From positions 39,271 to 103,270 of the forward strand of contig CANNGA010000015.1 of NCBI GenBank assembly GCA_947504035.1: a DNA stretch of 64,000 nt. The letters run 5' to 3'. Shown here piece by piece: positions 1-7,415 of the stretch. A program made the translations under genes and the position numbers. Below the pieces are notes generated by a model, which saw nothing but the letters and a program-made list of their open reading frames with translations, ran no database searches and had not been told where the DNA came from. This DNA is from an uncultured Flavobacteriaceae bacterium. Its GTDB lineage: Bacteria; Bacteroidota; Bacteroidia; Flavobacteriales; Flavobacteriaceae. The stretch's first letter is position 1; every line of letters starts with the position of its first letter.

Positions 1-94
1 TTTCAAAGAAATCGTTTTTAAATGCTGTTGTACTTAAAAAAAGGGTACATAGCAGAATGGGAATAAGGATTCTCTTTTTTAAAAAAAATGTCAT
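1..94 (-). CDS. N-terminus of probable S41 (C-terminal processing) peptidase, cut by window edge
   Basis: An ATG at 94 opens a reading frame running leftwards off the window. Only 31 residues are visible. They begin MTFFLKKRILIPILL and look like a signal peptide ending near TTAFKNDFFE. Flavobacterial genomes often carry an S41 peptidase downstream of rnpA with this kind of N-terminus, which is the only basis for the name. The start lies 2 bases after the stop of the DUF4349 gene, so the two are probably co-transcribed. No catalytic residues are in view. It could be any exported protein; the existence of the gene is surer than its family. Confidence 0.5.
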   Translation of the reverse strand, partial: MTFFLKKRILIPILLCTLFLSTTAFKNDFFE

Positions 95-96
95 AT

Positions 97-921
97 TTAT
101 GTGTTTGTTTTTTTGTCTTTACTCTTTTTAAGGCGCTTTCTAAGCAAAAATATACCAATTATTACAAATACTAAAAGGGGCCAAATATATAATAGGCCTA
201 AAAAGAAAATAGAAATACCTTCAAAACCACCTTTAATGGCATTCCACATTTTAGTGCCATAAGAACTGCCTATGGGAGCCGTGCTTGTTAAGGTATAAAA
301 TTCAATATCTATAGTACTAAAGTTTACTTTATGCTGTAAATATTTTAAACGGCCTTCTTTGGCTTCGATAGCTTCCCGTATTTCAGAGAGTTCACGTTCT
401 ATTTCTAAGACCTCTTTAACTGTTTGGGCTTTTTTTAACAAGTCTAAGTACCGGGCTTCTAATGTGCGTTTTGCTTTTAAACGGGCTTCTATATCAATAA
501 ACGTCTCGGTAACATCTTTGGCAGAAATGCGTTTGGTATCAAAATGCGATACCTTTTTAGTAATAGCATCTAGTGAAGGTTGAAAATTTGTCGTTGGAAT
601 TCTAACCACTAAATGCCGTGTAATTCGGTTATATGATGTGTTGGAATTGTCATCTTGTACAAAACCATTACGCGCTTTTATTGTAGTTATAAGGTGATTG
701 TATGTTGTATCTATATGCGGCGTTTCAAACTTAAGATAAGCTGTTTTAATCAGTTTTTGAGGAATAGTACTAGCAGGTTGCTGTGCTGCGGTTTTAGAGG
801 TTACAATGTCACTTTCATAAACACCACTGTCTGCTTGTGTCTCTAGAGTAGCTTCACGGTCAAGTGGTTGGCTACACATTAAAGGAAAAACCAGAGCTAA
901 AAGATAAGACACTAACTTCAT
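97..921 (-). CDS. DUF4349 domain lipoprotein
   Basis: I place the start at the ATG at 921, because translation from there gives a lipoprotein signal (MKLVSYLLALVFPLMCSQP, with LMC as lipobox). An upstream ATG at 966 would run into rnpA. The mature part has a beta-rich segment, then a charged coiled-coil region (about residues 140-200, rich in KAKRTLEARYLDLL-type heptads), a short beta segment, and a C-terminal transmembrane helix followed by a lysine-rich tail. This is the DUF4349 architecture; the biochemical role is unknown. It sits between rnpA and a probable S41 peptidase in one minus-strand operon and is likely an envelope protein. Confidence 0.8.
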   Translation of the reverse strand: MKLVSYLLALVFPLMCSQPLDREATLETQADSGVYESDIVTSKTAAQQPASTIPQKLIKTAYLKFETPHIDTTYNHLITTIKARNGFVQDDNSNTSYNRITRHLVVRIPTTNFQPSLDAITKKVSHFDTKRISAKDVTETFIDIEARLKAKRTLEARYLDLLKKAQTVKEVLEIERELSEIREAIEAKEGRLKYLQHKVNFSTIDIEFYTLTSTAPIGSSYGTKMWNAIKGGFEGISIFFLGLLYIWPLLVFVIIGIFLLRKRLKKSKDKKTNT

Positions 922-931
922 AAAGATGCTT

Positions 932-1309
932 TTAAGGGGTTGAGATCCGCTTCGAAAATTTTTCAAAAAGGCGTTTCATACTTGTCTCCAGTTGTACTAA
1001 AGAGGGCTTGTCTTTGCCAATGTACAAAATCATAAACGCGTGAGGTGTTGTTAAATTGTTAAAAAACTGTGCTTTATTTAAGCGGTAAGCTTCTCTTAAC
1101 AAACGTTTTATTCGGTTTCTATCTACAGCAGTTTTAAAATTGCGTTTGCTTACCGAAACCCCTGTTTTAGCTATAATAGCATCATCAAAAGCAGTGCCTA
1201 AATAGACCAAACGTAGTGGAAACACAGAAACCGATTGCCCTTCTGTAAATAATTGATCGATTAGCGCTTTGCTTTTAAGCTTTTCTTTTTTGGAGTAAGT
1301 GAATTTCAA
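932..1309 (-). CDS. rnpA: Ribonuclease P protein component
   Basis: This is the protein subunit of RNase P, which assists the catalytic RNA in removing 5' leaders from pre-tRNA. The signature RNR motif appears as RNRIKRLLREAYRLNK, preceded by the conserved KTGVSVSKRNFKTAVDRN segment. I prefer a TTG start at 1309 (product beginning L/M-KFTYSKKEKLKSK, about 125 residues), since that matches the usual flavobacterial N-terminus. An in-frame ATG at 1360 would add 17 unusual residues. The gene is followed 10 bases later by the DUF4349 lipoprotein gene in the same direction. The assignment is firm; only the start is uncertain. Confidence 0.92.
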   Translation of the reverse strand: MKFTYSKKEKLKSKALIDQLFTEGQSVSVFPLRLVYLGTAFDDAIIAKTGVSVSKRNFKTAVDRNRIKRLLREAYRLNKAQFFNNLTTPHAFMILYIGKDKPSLVQLETSMKRLFEKFSKRISTP

Positions 1310-1455
1310 AATGATACTGTGTTGATGGGGTAAAGGTAATGAAATGGAATAGTACTGCAATGTGTACTAATGTTACAAAACCATAGATAATAAGTGAAAC
1401 TTTAGGTGAATTTATGTCTTAACAAAAATAGGCATACTTGTAGTATAACACTAGG

Positions 1456-1764
1456 TCATAAAGACACAACAATCCATACGAAATGCGATGTATCTAACGC
1501 CGCATTTAATCCAAATTTTACGGCCAGGGTAATAAGAGCAAATAGACTAAAACTAGGGAAAATAAAGGCGAGTAATATATCGCTCTTAATAGTTTTAAAT
1601 GGTTTTAAAAACAGGTAAGGCACATGCGATAAAATAACTGCCGTCAAATAATATAGTGTTGGAATGACAATTATACAACCTTCACCGCTACAGTTTTGTG
1701 TCACAAGGCAACCAAAGATAAAATGAAGTGTTATAAGGATTAAAAATGGTTTCCAATTATTCAA
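1456..1764 (-). CDS. Small hydrophobic membrane protein, unknown
   Basis: A 102-residue protein dominated by three to four hydrophobic segments (about 5-20, 32-52, 62-82 and 88-102). It has two Cys in the loop QNCSGEGC near residues 24-30. I do not recognise a family. It is followed by no obvious partner and lies 9 bases downstream of another small membrane protein gene on the same strand, so the two may be co-transcribed with the M1 peptidase upstream. An ORF on the opposite strand here is weaker in composition and is treated as a shadow. Confidence 0.5.
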   Translation of the reverse strand: MNNWKPFLILITLHFIFGCLVTQNCSGEGCIIVIPTLYYLTAVILSHVPYLFLKPFKTIKSDILLAFIFPSFSLFALITLAVKFGLNAALDTSHFVWIVVSL

Positions 1765-1773
1765 AACAGGCTA

Positions 1774-2028
1774 TTAGTTTGAAGGCATTCTTAAGCGTAA
1801 TTCATCCTTAATACGTTTAAAACTCAAATAATTTACAATAACCATAGGAATAAAAAACACAGGCAATAGTACAGTAGGACTAAGGCCATTGGCTTGCCAA
1901 TTTAAGACACTAATGGCACCCATAACACTAACAATAGTGACGAGTACTATTATAGCTATTTTAAACGTTTTATATTTTTTTTGAAGTACAGGAGTAGCGA
2001 CCTGTTTGAGGTCTTCGCGTTTTATCAT
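1774..2028 (-). CDS. Small two-helix membrane protein, unknown
   Basis: Starting at the ATG at 2028 gives 84 residues beginning MIKREDLKQVATP. An earlier ATG at 2055 would overlap the stop of the M1 peptidase gene. There is a basic N-terminal stretch, then two transmembrane helices (roughly residues 23-42 and 52-70) and a charged tail ending RIKDELRLRMPSN. The family is not recognised. The spacing (1 base after the M1 peptidase stop at 2030) implies a shared transcript and possibly coupled translation. Confidence 0.6.
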   Translation of the reverse strand: MIKREDLKQVATPVLQKKYKTFKIAIIVLVTIVSVMGAISVLNWQANGLSPTVLLPVFFIPMVIVNYLSFKRIKDELRLRMPSN

Positions 2029-2029
2029 G

Positions 2030-3859
2030 CTATTTCTTATTGTTTTTTTGATCAATATCGGCCATTAAACCGCTAGGATCAATATGTACACTTTTTACAA
2101 CTTTTTTACTTTCAAAAGTATATGTTGGATGTGCCCAAGCCCAATCTTTGAGTTGTGTGGCTGAGGTTGGTTTTTCACCACGCATCATTTGTAAAGGAAT
2201 GTAGTACGATTGTGTGCTGCCATCTCTATAGGTGACTTCAAGGTCTATAGGCATTGGCATAAGACCTATGCGTTCTAGGGTAATTGTTTTACCATTTATA
2301 GTTTTAACAGCATAATCTATCGTGTTAGTTGTTTGCGCAAAATCGGTTAAATACCAATCCAACTCTAAACCAGATACTTTTTCTGCAACACGTATAAAAT
2401 CATTAGGCGTAGGATGTTTAAAAGCCCAATCTATAAAATACTGTTTTATCGTTTTTTTAAGATGTGCTTCTCCAATAACATAAGCGAGTTGTGCCATAAA
2501 CACTTCTCCTTTATTATATGCTGAAATTCCATAAGATTGGTTGTAATTAAATCTATCTGCATGTGTGGTGAACGGTTGTTCTTTACCAGATTTGGCAAGG
2601 TAATAATAGCCGTCGTAAGCACCCGATGTAGGATTAATTTTGTTTTCATTAAAAATACTATTCATAGCCCAATCACTAATATAACTGGTAAATCCTTCAT
2701 CCATCCACGCGTGCTTCGATTCGTTGGTGGCCAGTAAAAATTGAAACCAACTGTGTGCCATTTCGTGGGCTGTTACGCCTACTAAACTTCCGTAACTGCG
2801 CTTGCCTGTAATAAGTGTACACATGGCGTATTCCATACCGCCATCACCACCTTGAATAATAGAGTACTGTTCGTAAGGGTATGCGCCAATATGTTTGCTA
2901 AAATACTTCATAAGCTCCACAGCTTTAGGTTGCATTTTTTTCCAAAATTGTATCTTCTCTTTACTTAAGGTGTTTTTATAGAAAAAATGAAGTGTAGGGC
3001 CGTTAGTAACTTTGGCTGTATCGTGAATGTAATCGGGGTCCGCTGCCCATGTAAAGTCATGCACATTTGGGGCTTTAAAATGCCATGTTAGCTTATCACT
3101 GTTAGTTGGTATTACTTTAGACGTTTCATAACCATGGCCAACATCATTAGGGTTTTGTAAATAGCCAGAGCCACCTACAACATAGTTTTTATCTAAGGTA
3201 AGCTTAACATCGAAGTTACCCCAAACACCATGAAATTCTCTACCAATATAAGGATCAGCATGCCAACCCTCGAAATCATATTCTGCAAGTTTAGGATACC
3301 ATTGTGTCATCGATAGTGCAACGCCTTCCTTATTATTACGACCAGAACGTCTAATTTGTAATGGAACTTGCGCATCAAAATCCATAGCAAAAGTTACTTT
3401 TTCACCAGGTTGTATTGGCGAGGCAAGCACTACTTCTAAAATGGTACCCACGGTTTCATAGTCTAAAGCAACACCGTTTTGCGTAAGGTGATTTACGTGT
3501 ATATAACCAATCTCATGAGGTTGTAATTTTTGAATGCGATCTCCAACACGTTTGTCGGGGTCTGTTATCGTTCTTGAGCGAATGTCCATTTCACTATTGG
3601 GTTGGAAAGCATTAAAATACAAATGGTAAAATACTTTTCGCAATACCTCTGGAGAGTTGTTGGTATAAACCAATTCTTGTTTACCAGTATATTTATAAGT
3701 GTTTACATCTAGGTTAATATCCATTTTGTAATCGACATGCTGTTGCCAATATGTACTTGTAGGTTTTGCAAGTAGTGTTGTATTTGCAATGGCACCTTTA
3801 GAAGTATTACAAGCGATAAACAGGGCACTAAAAATGAGAGTAAATAGAAAATATTTCAT
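2030..3859 (-). CDS. M1 family zinc metallopeptidase, lipoprotein
   Basis: A gluzincin aminopeptidase-type enzyme of 609 residues. The N-terminus MKYFLFTLIFSALFIACNT is a lipoprotein signal, so the enzyme is probably anchored in the envelope. An N-terminal beta-sandwich domain (about residues 40-270) is followed by the catalytic domain. The zinc motif HEMAH is at 365-369, with the third ligand Glu at about 388 in the segment WMDEGF. The substrate-binding motif is GGMEY (340-344), a variant of the family's GAMEN. The likely role is cleavage of peptides or proteins in the periplasm or at the surface. The gene heads a run with two small membrane proteins. A strong hairpin separates it from the S8 protease upstream. 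Confidence 0.88.
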   Translation of the reverse strand: MKYFLFTLIFSALFIACNTSKGAIANTTLLAKPTSTYWQQHVDYKMDINLDVNTYKYTGKQELVYTNNSPEVLRKVFYHLYFNAFQPNSEMDIRSRTITDPDKRVGDRIQKLQPHEIGYIHVNHLTQNGVALDYETVGTILEVVLASPIQPGEKVTFAMDFDAQVPLQIRRSGRNNKEGVALSMTQWYPKLAEYDFEGWHADPYIGREFHGVWGNFDVKLTLDKNYVVGGSGYLQNPNDVGHGYETSKVIPTNSDKLTWHFKAPNVHDFTWAADPDYIHDTAKVTNGPTLHFFYKNTLSKEKIQFWKKMQPKAVELMKYFSKHIGAYPYEQYSIIQGGDGGMEYAMCTLITGKRSYGSLVGVTAHEMAHSWFQFLLATNESKHAWMDEGFTSYISDWAMNSIFNENKINPTSGAYDGYYYLAKSGKEQPFTTHADRFNYNQSYGISAYNKGEVFMAQLAYVIGEAHLKKTIKQYFIDWAFKHPTPNDFIRVAEKVSGLELDWYLTDFAQTTNTIDYAVKTINGKTITLERIGLMPMPIDLEVTYRDGSTQSYYIPLQMMRGEKPTSATQLKDWAWAHPTYTFESKKVVKSVHIDPSGLMADIDQKNNKK

Positions 3860-3872
3860 GAATAGGGATTGA

Positions 3873-3911
3873 AAAAGGTTGCCTTAAAGTAGCATACTTT
3901 AAGGCAACCTC
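3873..3911 (-). terminator. Strong hairpin terminator after the S8 protease gene
   Basis: A perfect 16-base-pair stem (877-892 with 896-911 of the 3-kb block, i.e. 3877-3892 and 3896-3911) encloses a 3-base GCA loop. Read on the minus strand it follows the S8 protease stop at 3930 by about 18 bases and is followed by a run of T (3877 down to 3873), as expected of an intrinsic terminator. It also lies just upstream of the M1 peptidase start, so that gene probably has its own promoter close by or relies on read-through. Confidence 0.75.
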
Positions 3912-3929
3912 AGTATATAATTATGTAAG

Positions 3930-5537
3930 TTATTGCGCCATTTTTCCTGCCATAACTAAGGCATTATAAGCATTTACTATTTTTCCAGACTTTACGACAT
4001 TAGCAAAAGCTTGAATATCATCGGTATTTCCTCCAACCACAACTTTAGTGGTAATAGGAAGGCCAGAATCCATAATAATTTGTTTCACTTTAGCAGCAGA
4101 TAACGTTGGGTAATACGAGCGTATTAATGCCGCAACACCAGCAACAGCAGGAGCAGCCATTGAGGTACCTCCCTTAGTATCATATTCGTTTTCTGGTGTT
4201 GTAGAATAAACGCTATCACCAGGTGCAAAAACATCTACGTTTGCTTTACCGTAATTAGAAAAAGTTGCTAGCAAACTAGAGCCATATTTAGGTGCTAAAG
4301 CGCCAACTCTAATATAAGTATTTGATACTTCTTTGCCGTTAATGTTATCATCTGGGAAATTAGGTTCTACATCTACATTTTTACTGTCATTTCCAGCTGC
4401 ATGAACAAAAATAACATCTTTTTGACTTGCATAGGCAATAGCATCTCTTACCCAATCGCTATGAGGCGAGAAGCTTTTTCCAAAACTACCATTAATAATA
4501 GAAGCACCATTATCTACAGCATAACGAATGGCTAAAGCAACATCTTTATCATATTCATCGCCATTAGGTACCGTTCTAATACTCATAATTTTTACGTTAT
4601 TAGCAACACCATTGGCACCTTTACCATTGTTGCGTACAGCAGCAATAATACCAGCGACGTGTGTACCGTGACTTTCCTCTTTTTTAACAGGTTTTACATT
4701 GCCATTTCCATAATATTTTGTGCTAAGATCATCTGGATTATCACCATTCACACGGCCTTTAAACTCTTTGTTTAAAAGGATATTTAAACGTTCTGTAATA
4801 TTTGTTAAAGCGCTTTTTAATTCTTCTGAAGCTTCAGTCATGGTGTCAATACCATTGCTGTACATGTATTGCGCAATTTGCTGTGCTTGACTTAAGGCCT
4901 GATCTTCGGTGGTAATAGCATTAACCTGCTTTTTAGTATAGTCTTTTGTACCAAAATGTTGGATTAAGGTTTCGTGCGCCGTTTTTACCTGTTGGTAAAT
5001 ACCTTCGTATTGTGTCTTACGTTGCGTCCATTTAGGGTATTCTTCGTCGTATTCTGCTTTAGCTCTAGCATAATCAGGTTGACTGGTGTCGCCTTTTGCT
5101 AAAATTCTAATGAACTCTAATTGCTCATCATGGCCATCACCTAAAAAATTCCAACCATGAACATCGTCGATGTATCCATTTTTATCATCATCAATGCCAT
5201 TATTTGGTTTTTCATCTGTATTGGTCCAGATATTGGCCTGTAAATCTTCATGGTCTATGTCGATACCAGAGTCGATAACCGCTACAATTACTTTTGCACC
5301 TTTTTTACGTTTAAGAAGCTCTGCATACGCTTTATCTACACTCATTCCCGGTATTGTATCTTTTACCAAGTCTAGGTGTCCCCAGTTGTGTTTTTCAGTT
5401 TCAGTCAATTCCGAAACTTTTAAAGGGGTACGGTCTATATTTTCTATTGGCGTAGAAATTAGCGGTGCCGTGCCTCCACATCCAAAAAGAAGCGCTGTAG
5501 TGGCAGCTGTTAAAGTAAGTTGTTTTATGCGTCTCAT
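3930..5537 (-). CDS. S8 subtilisin-like serine protease, lipoprotein
   Basis: A 535-residue subtilase. The N-terminus MRRIKQLTLTAATTALLFGC is a lipoprotein signal. The triad is visible: Asp89 in VIDSG, His290 in SHGTHVAG and Ser459 in GGTSMAAP, with oxyanion Asn383 in AAGND. The Asp-to-His distance of about 200 residues is much larger than in ordinary subtilases. The extra segment (about 135-280) is charged and helix-forming, and it may form a lid or a binding domain. The enzyme probably acts in the periplasm or on the cell surface. It is followed by a strong terminator and preceded by an MBL-fold hydrolase gene on the same strand, with a 24-base gap. Confidence 0.9.
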   Translation of the reverse strand: MRRIKQLTLTAATTALLFGCGGTAPLISTPIENIDRTPLKVSELTETEKHNWGHLDLVKDTIPGMSVDKAYAELLKRKKGAKVIVAVIDSGIDIDHEDLQANIWTNTDEKPNNGIDDDKNGYIDDVHGWNFLGDGHDEQLEFIRILAKGDTSQPDYARAKAEYDEEYPKWTQRKTQYEGIYQQVKTAHETLIQHFGTKDYTKKQVNAITTEDQALSQAQQIAQYMYSNGIDTMTEASEELKSALTNITERLNILLNKEFKGRVNGDNPDDLSTKYYGNGNVKPVKKEESHGTHVAGIIAAVRNNGKGANGVANNVKIMSIRTVPNGDEYDKDVALAIRYAVDNGASIINGSFGKSFSPHSDWVRDAIAYASQKDVIFVHAAGNDSKNVDVEPNFPDDNINGKEVSNTYIRVGALAPKYGSSLLATFSNYGKANVDVFAPGDSVYSTTPENEYDTKGGTSMAAPAVAGVAALIRSYYPTLSAAKVKQIIMDSGLPITTKVVVGGNTDDIQAFANVVKSGKIVNAYNALVMAGKMAQ

Positions 5538-5561
5538 AGTAAGTAGTGTCTTTTTTATCTT

Positions 5562-6422
5562 TTAATTAAATAATTCTTCTGCGGTATATGTACCGTTTAG
5601 TCTTACGCCTTTTTCTGTGTGTTTTACGGTGATGAGTTCGTGATGTGCATCATGCTCTAAAAACAGGTAGAAACCTTGATCTGCAGCCATATTTAAAAAA
5701 CGTTCTTTTTCTGTTAAAGATTGTAATGGCCTTGTATCGTAACCCATAATATAAGGTAAAGGCAAGTGCCCAACAGTAGGCAGTAGATCTGCCATGAAAC
5801 AAATGGTTTTGTCTTTGTAACGCAGCATAGGAAGCATTTGTTTGTCGGTATGGCCATCTGCAAAAAAAATAGAGAAGTCAAGAGCCGATGTATCCAACAC
5901 ATCACCCTCTGGAAGTGCCGTAAATTTTAAACGCCCACTATCTTCTATAGGTAAAATATTTTCTTTTAAGAAAGAAGCTTTTTCCCTAGAATTAGGTTGT
6001 GTTGCCCATGCCCAATGTGCCGAATTACTCCAAAATTGAGCGTTTTTAAAAGCCGATTCGTAGCCTGTCTTGTTTGTATTCCACTGTATGGCACCCCCGC
6101 AATGGTCGAAATGCAAGTGTGTTAAAAACACATCGGTAATATCGTCTCTGTGAAATCCATACGTTTTTAAAGAACGGTCTAAAGTGGCATCTCCCCACAA
6201 ATGGTAATAGCCAAAGAATTTATCCGATTGCTTGTTACCCATTCCTGTATCAATAAGTGTAAGGCGTTTGCCATCTTCAATAAGTAAACAGCGCGCAGCA
6301 ATATCGATCATATTATTGGCATCGGCAGGGTTGGTTTTATGCCATAAAGATTTAGGCACAACTCCAAACATAGCCCCGCCATCGAGCTTAAAGTTTCCAG
6401 AATTAATGGGAAATAAATTCAT
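5562..6422 (-). CDS. MBL-fold metallo-hydrolase
   Basis: A 286-residue cytoplasmic metallo-beta-lactamase-fold protein. The metal motif HxHxDH appears as HLHFDHCGG (about residues 101-109). A later Asp/His set is visible in FADGHTDKQM and LEHDAHHE. Together with the length this is closest to the lactonase-like branch of the fold (AHL lactonase, methyl parathion hydrolase relatives). I cannot say whether the substrate is a lactone, and quorum quenching would be speculation. It has no signal peptide. The gene lies 24 bases upstream of the S8 protease gene on the same strand and may share its transcript. Confidence 0.82.
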   Translation of the reverse strand: MNLFPINSGNFKLDGGAMFGVVPKSLWHKTNPADANNMIDIAARCLLIEDGKRLTLIDTGMGNKQSDKFFGYYHLWGDATLDRSLKTYGFHRDDITDVFLTHLHFDHCGGAIQWNTNKTGYESAFKNAQFWSNSAHWAWATQPNSREKASFLKENILPIEDSGRLKFTALPEGDVLDTSALDFSIFFADGHTDKQMLPMLRYKDKTICFMADLLPTVGHLPLPYIMGYDTRPLQSLTEKERFLNMAADQGFYLFLEHDAHHELITVKHTEKGVRLNGTYTAEELFN

Positions 6423-6787
6423 AAGGAACGAATTTACAAAATATGCTTAAAACCCATAAACATGTTAAGATTTTATTGGCAAACAATTGTTAAAAACTAA
6501 GATAATTTTAAAAAAGAGCCTAATTATTTAACAATATATCTGTTTTTTAGGAGGTTTAATACAAAAAATATCCAAAAGAAAATACCATTTTAGATTTAGA
6601 AACGATACGTTTAGGCTATGCTACTGGCAGAATTTAAATATTTGGGGACATGATCTAATTACTGTTCCTTAGCTCTTAAAAGAAACAACTTAAACCGTGT
6701 ATTTTAACAAAATAAAACAAGAAAAGACATATGATAGCAAGGTTTTAATTGTAAATTTGCGTGCTTTTAATTCATAATGAAAAGGAA
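6423..6787. other. Non-coding gap between divergent genes
   Basis: No coding region or RNA gene is seen in these bases between the MBL-fold hydrolase (leftward) and the metal-uptake operon (rightward). The stretch is very AT-rich and must hold promoters for both directions. The only clear element is a TAAATTTG box near its right end. Confidence 0.5.
6752..6759 (+). promoter_or_regulatory. Candidate -7 promoter box (TAAATTTG)
   Basis: An exact match to the Bacteroidota -7 consensus TAnnTTTG. Transcription would start near 6765, which argues against the in-frame GTG at 6761 as translation start of the next gene and in favour of the TTG at 6788. A matching TTG -33 box is not obvious at the right distance. 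Confidence 0.45.
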
Positions 6788-7168
6788 TTGAAAATTATTT
6801 TTTCATACATACTGTTGCTAACATTGGTATTAAGGCCTTTATACACTATAGGCTATGTAGCGTATTTTGAGCTTAATATAGATTATATTGTAGCGACCTA
6901 TTGTGAAAACAAAGCCAAACCACAACTTCAATGTAATGGTAAATGTCATTTAGCCGATCAATTGGCATTATCGACAACAACAAATAGTTCAAACGATTTG
7001 GCATTCAATGCATTGCATGAAGCATTTCTTCCTGTTTATTTTCAAGCTTTTCAAGCGTTTAATTTTGATGTTTATGATGCTATATCCAATACTGATAATT
7101 GGAATTATACTATAGTTTCTTTTTGTTTCTACACGAGTGTATCTAGTCCTCCTCCACAGGTAGCTTAA
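6788..7168 (+). CDS. Small membrane-anchored CNGKCHL-motif protein, unknown
   Basis: I prefer the TTG at 6788, preceded by AAAAGGAA, which gives 126 residues beginning with a single hydrophobic helix (KIIFSYILLLTLVLRPLYTIGYVAYFE). After it comes a conserved-looking cysteine segment, ATYCENKAKPQLQCNGKCHLADQLA, with a CxxxC pair and a further Cys nine residues earlier. Proteins with this YCxNK...CNGKCHL signature are familiar to me as small neighbours of TonB receptors and PepSY proteins in flavobacteria. No biochemical function is known to me. Given the cysteines and the neighbours, a role in metal handling (iron or copper) is a reasonable inference. Confidence 0.7.
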   Translation: MKIIFSYILLLTLVLRPLYTIGYVAYFELNIDYIVATYCENKAKPQLQCNGKCHLADQLALSTTTNSSNDLAFNALHEAFLPVYFQAFQAFNFDVYDAISNTDNWNYTIVSFCFYTSVSSPPPQVA

Positions 7169-7415
7169 TACTTTAGAATGTACCATAAATACGATTTTTA
7201 CAAGTTTCAATGCATTAGCACATATGCTGCGCTGTTTTGTATTGCTGCATGTTATACGATGAATTGTCACTAATCTGGTACATACCTAATTTTAGGCGAC
7301 ATCAATTGTAAAGGGATATTGTCTGTAAAAGAACATTTTAATTCGTTAAACACAAGACATCATAATGCAAGGGTATTTTAAAATAGGCCTTGGTTATGGT
7401 CATATCAAAAAAAAC

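Noticed and set aside
3877..3911. 16-bp hairpin considered as a regulatory or mobile-element repeat
   Set aside because: Its position 18 bases after a stop codon and the T-run on the same strand explain it fully as an intrinsic terminator.
6761..6787. GTG start for the CNGKCHL protein
   Set aside because: A strong -7 box (6752-6759) puts the transcript start at about the GTG, leaving no leader; the TTG at 6788 follows AAAAGGAA and gives a clean membrane helix.
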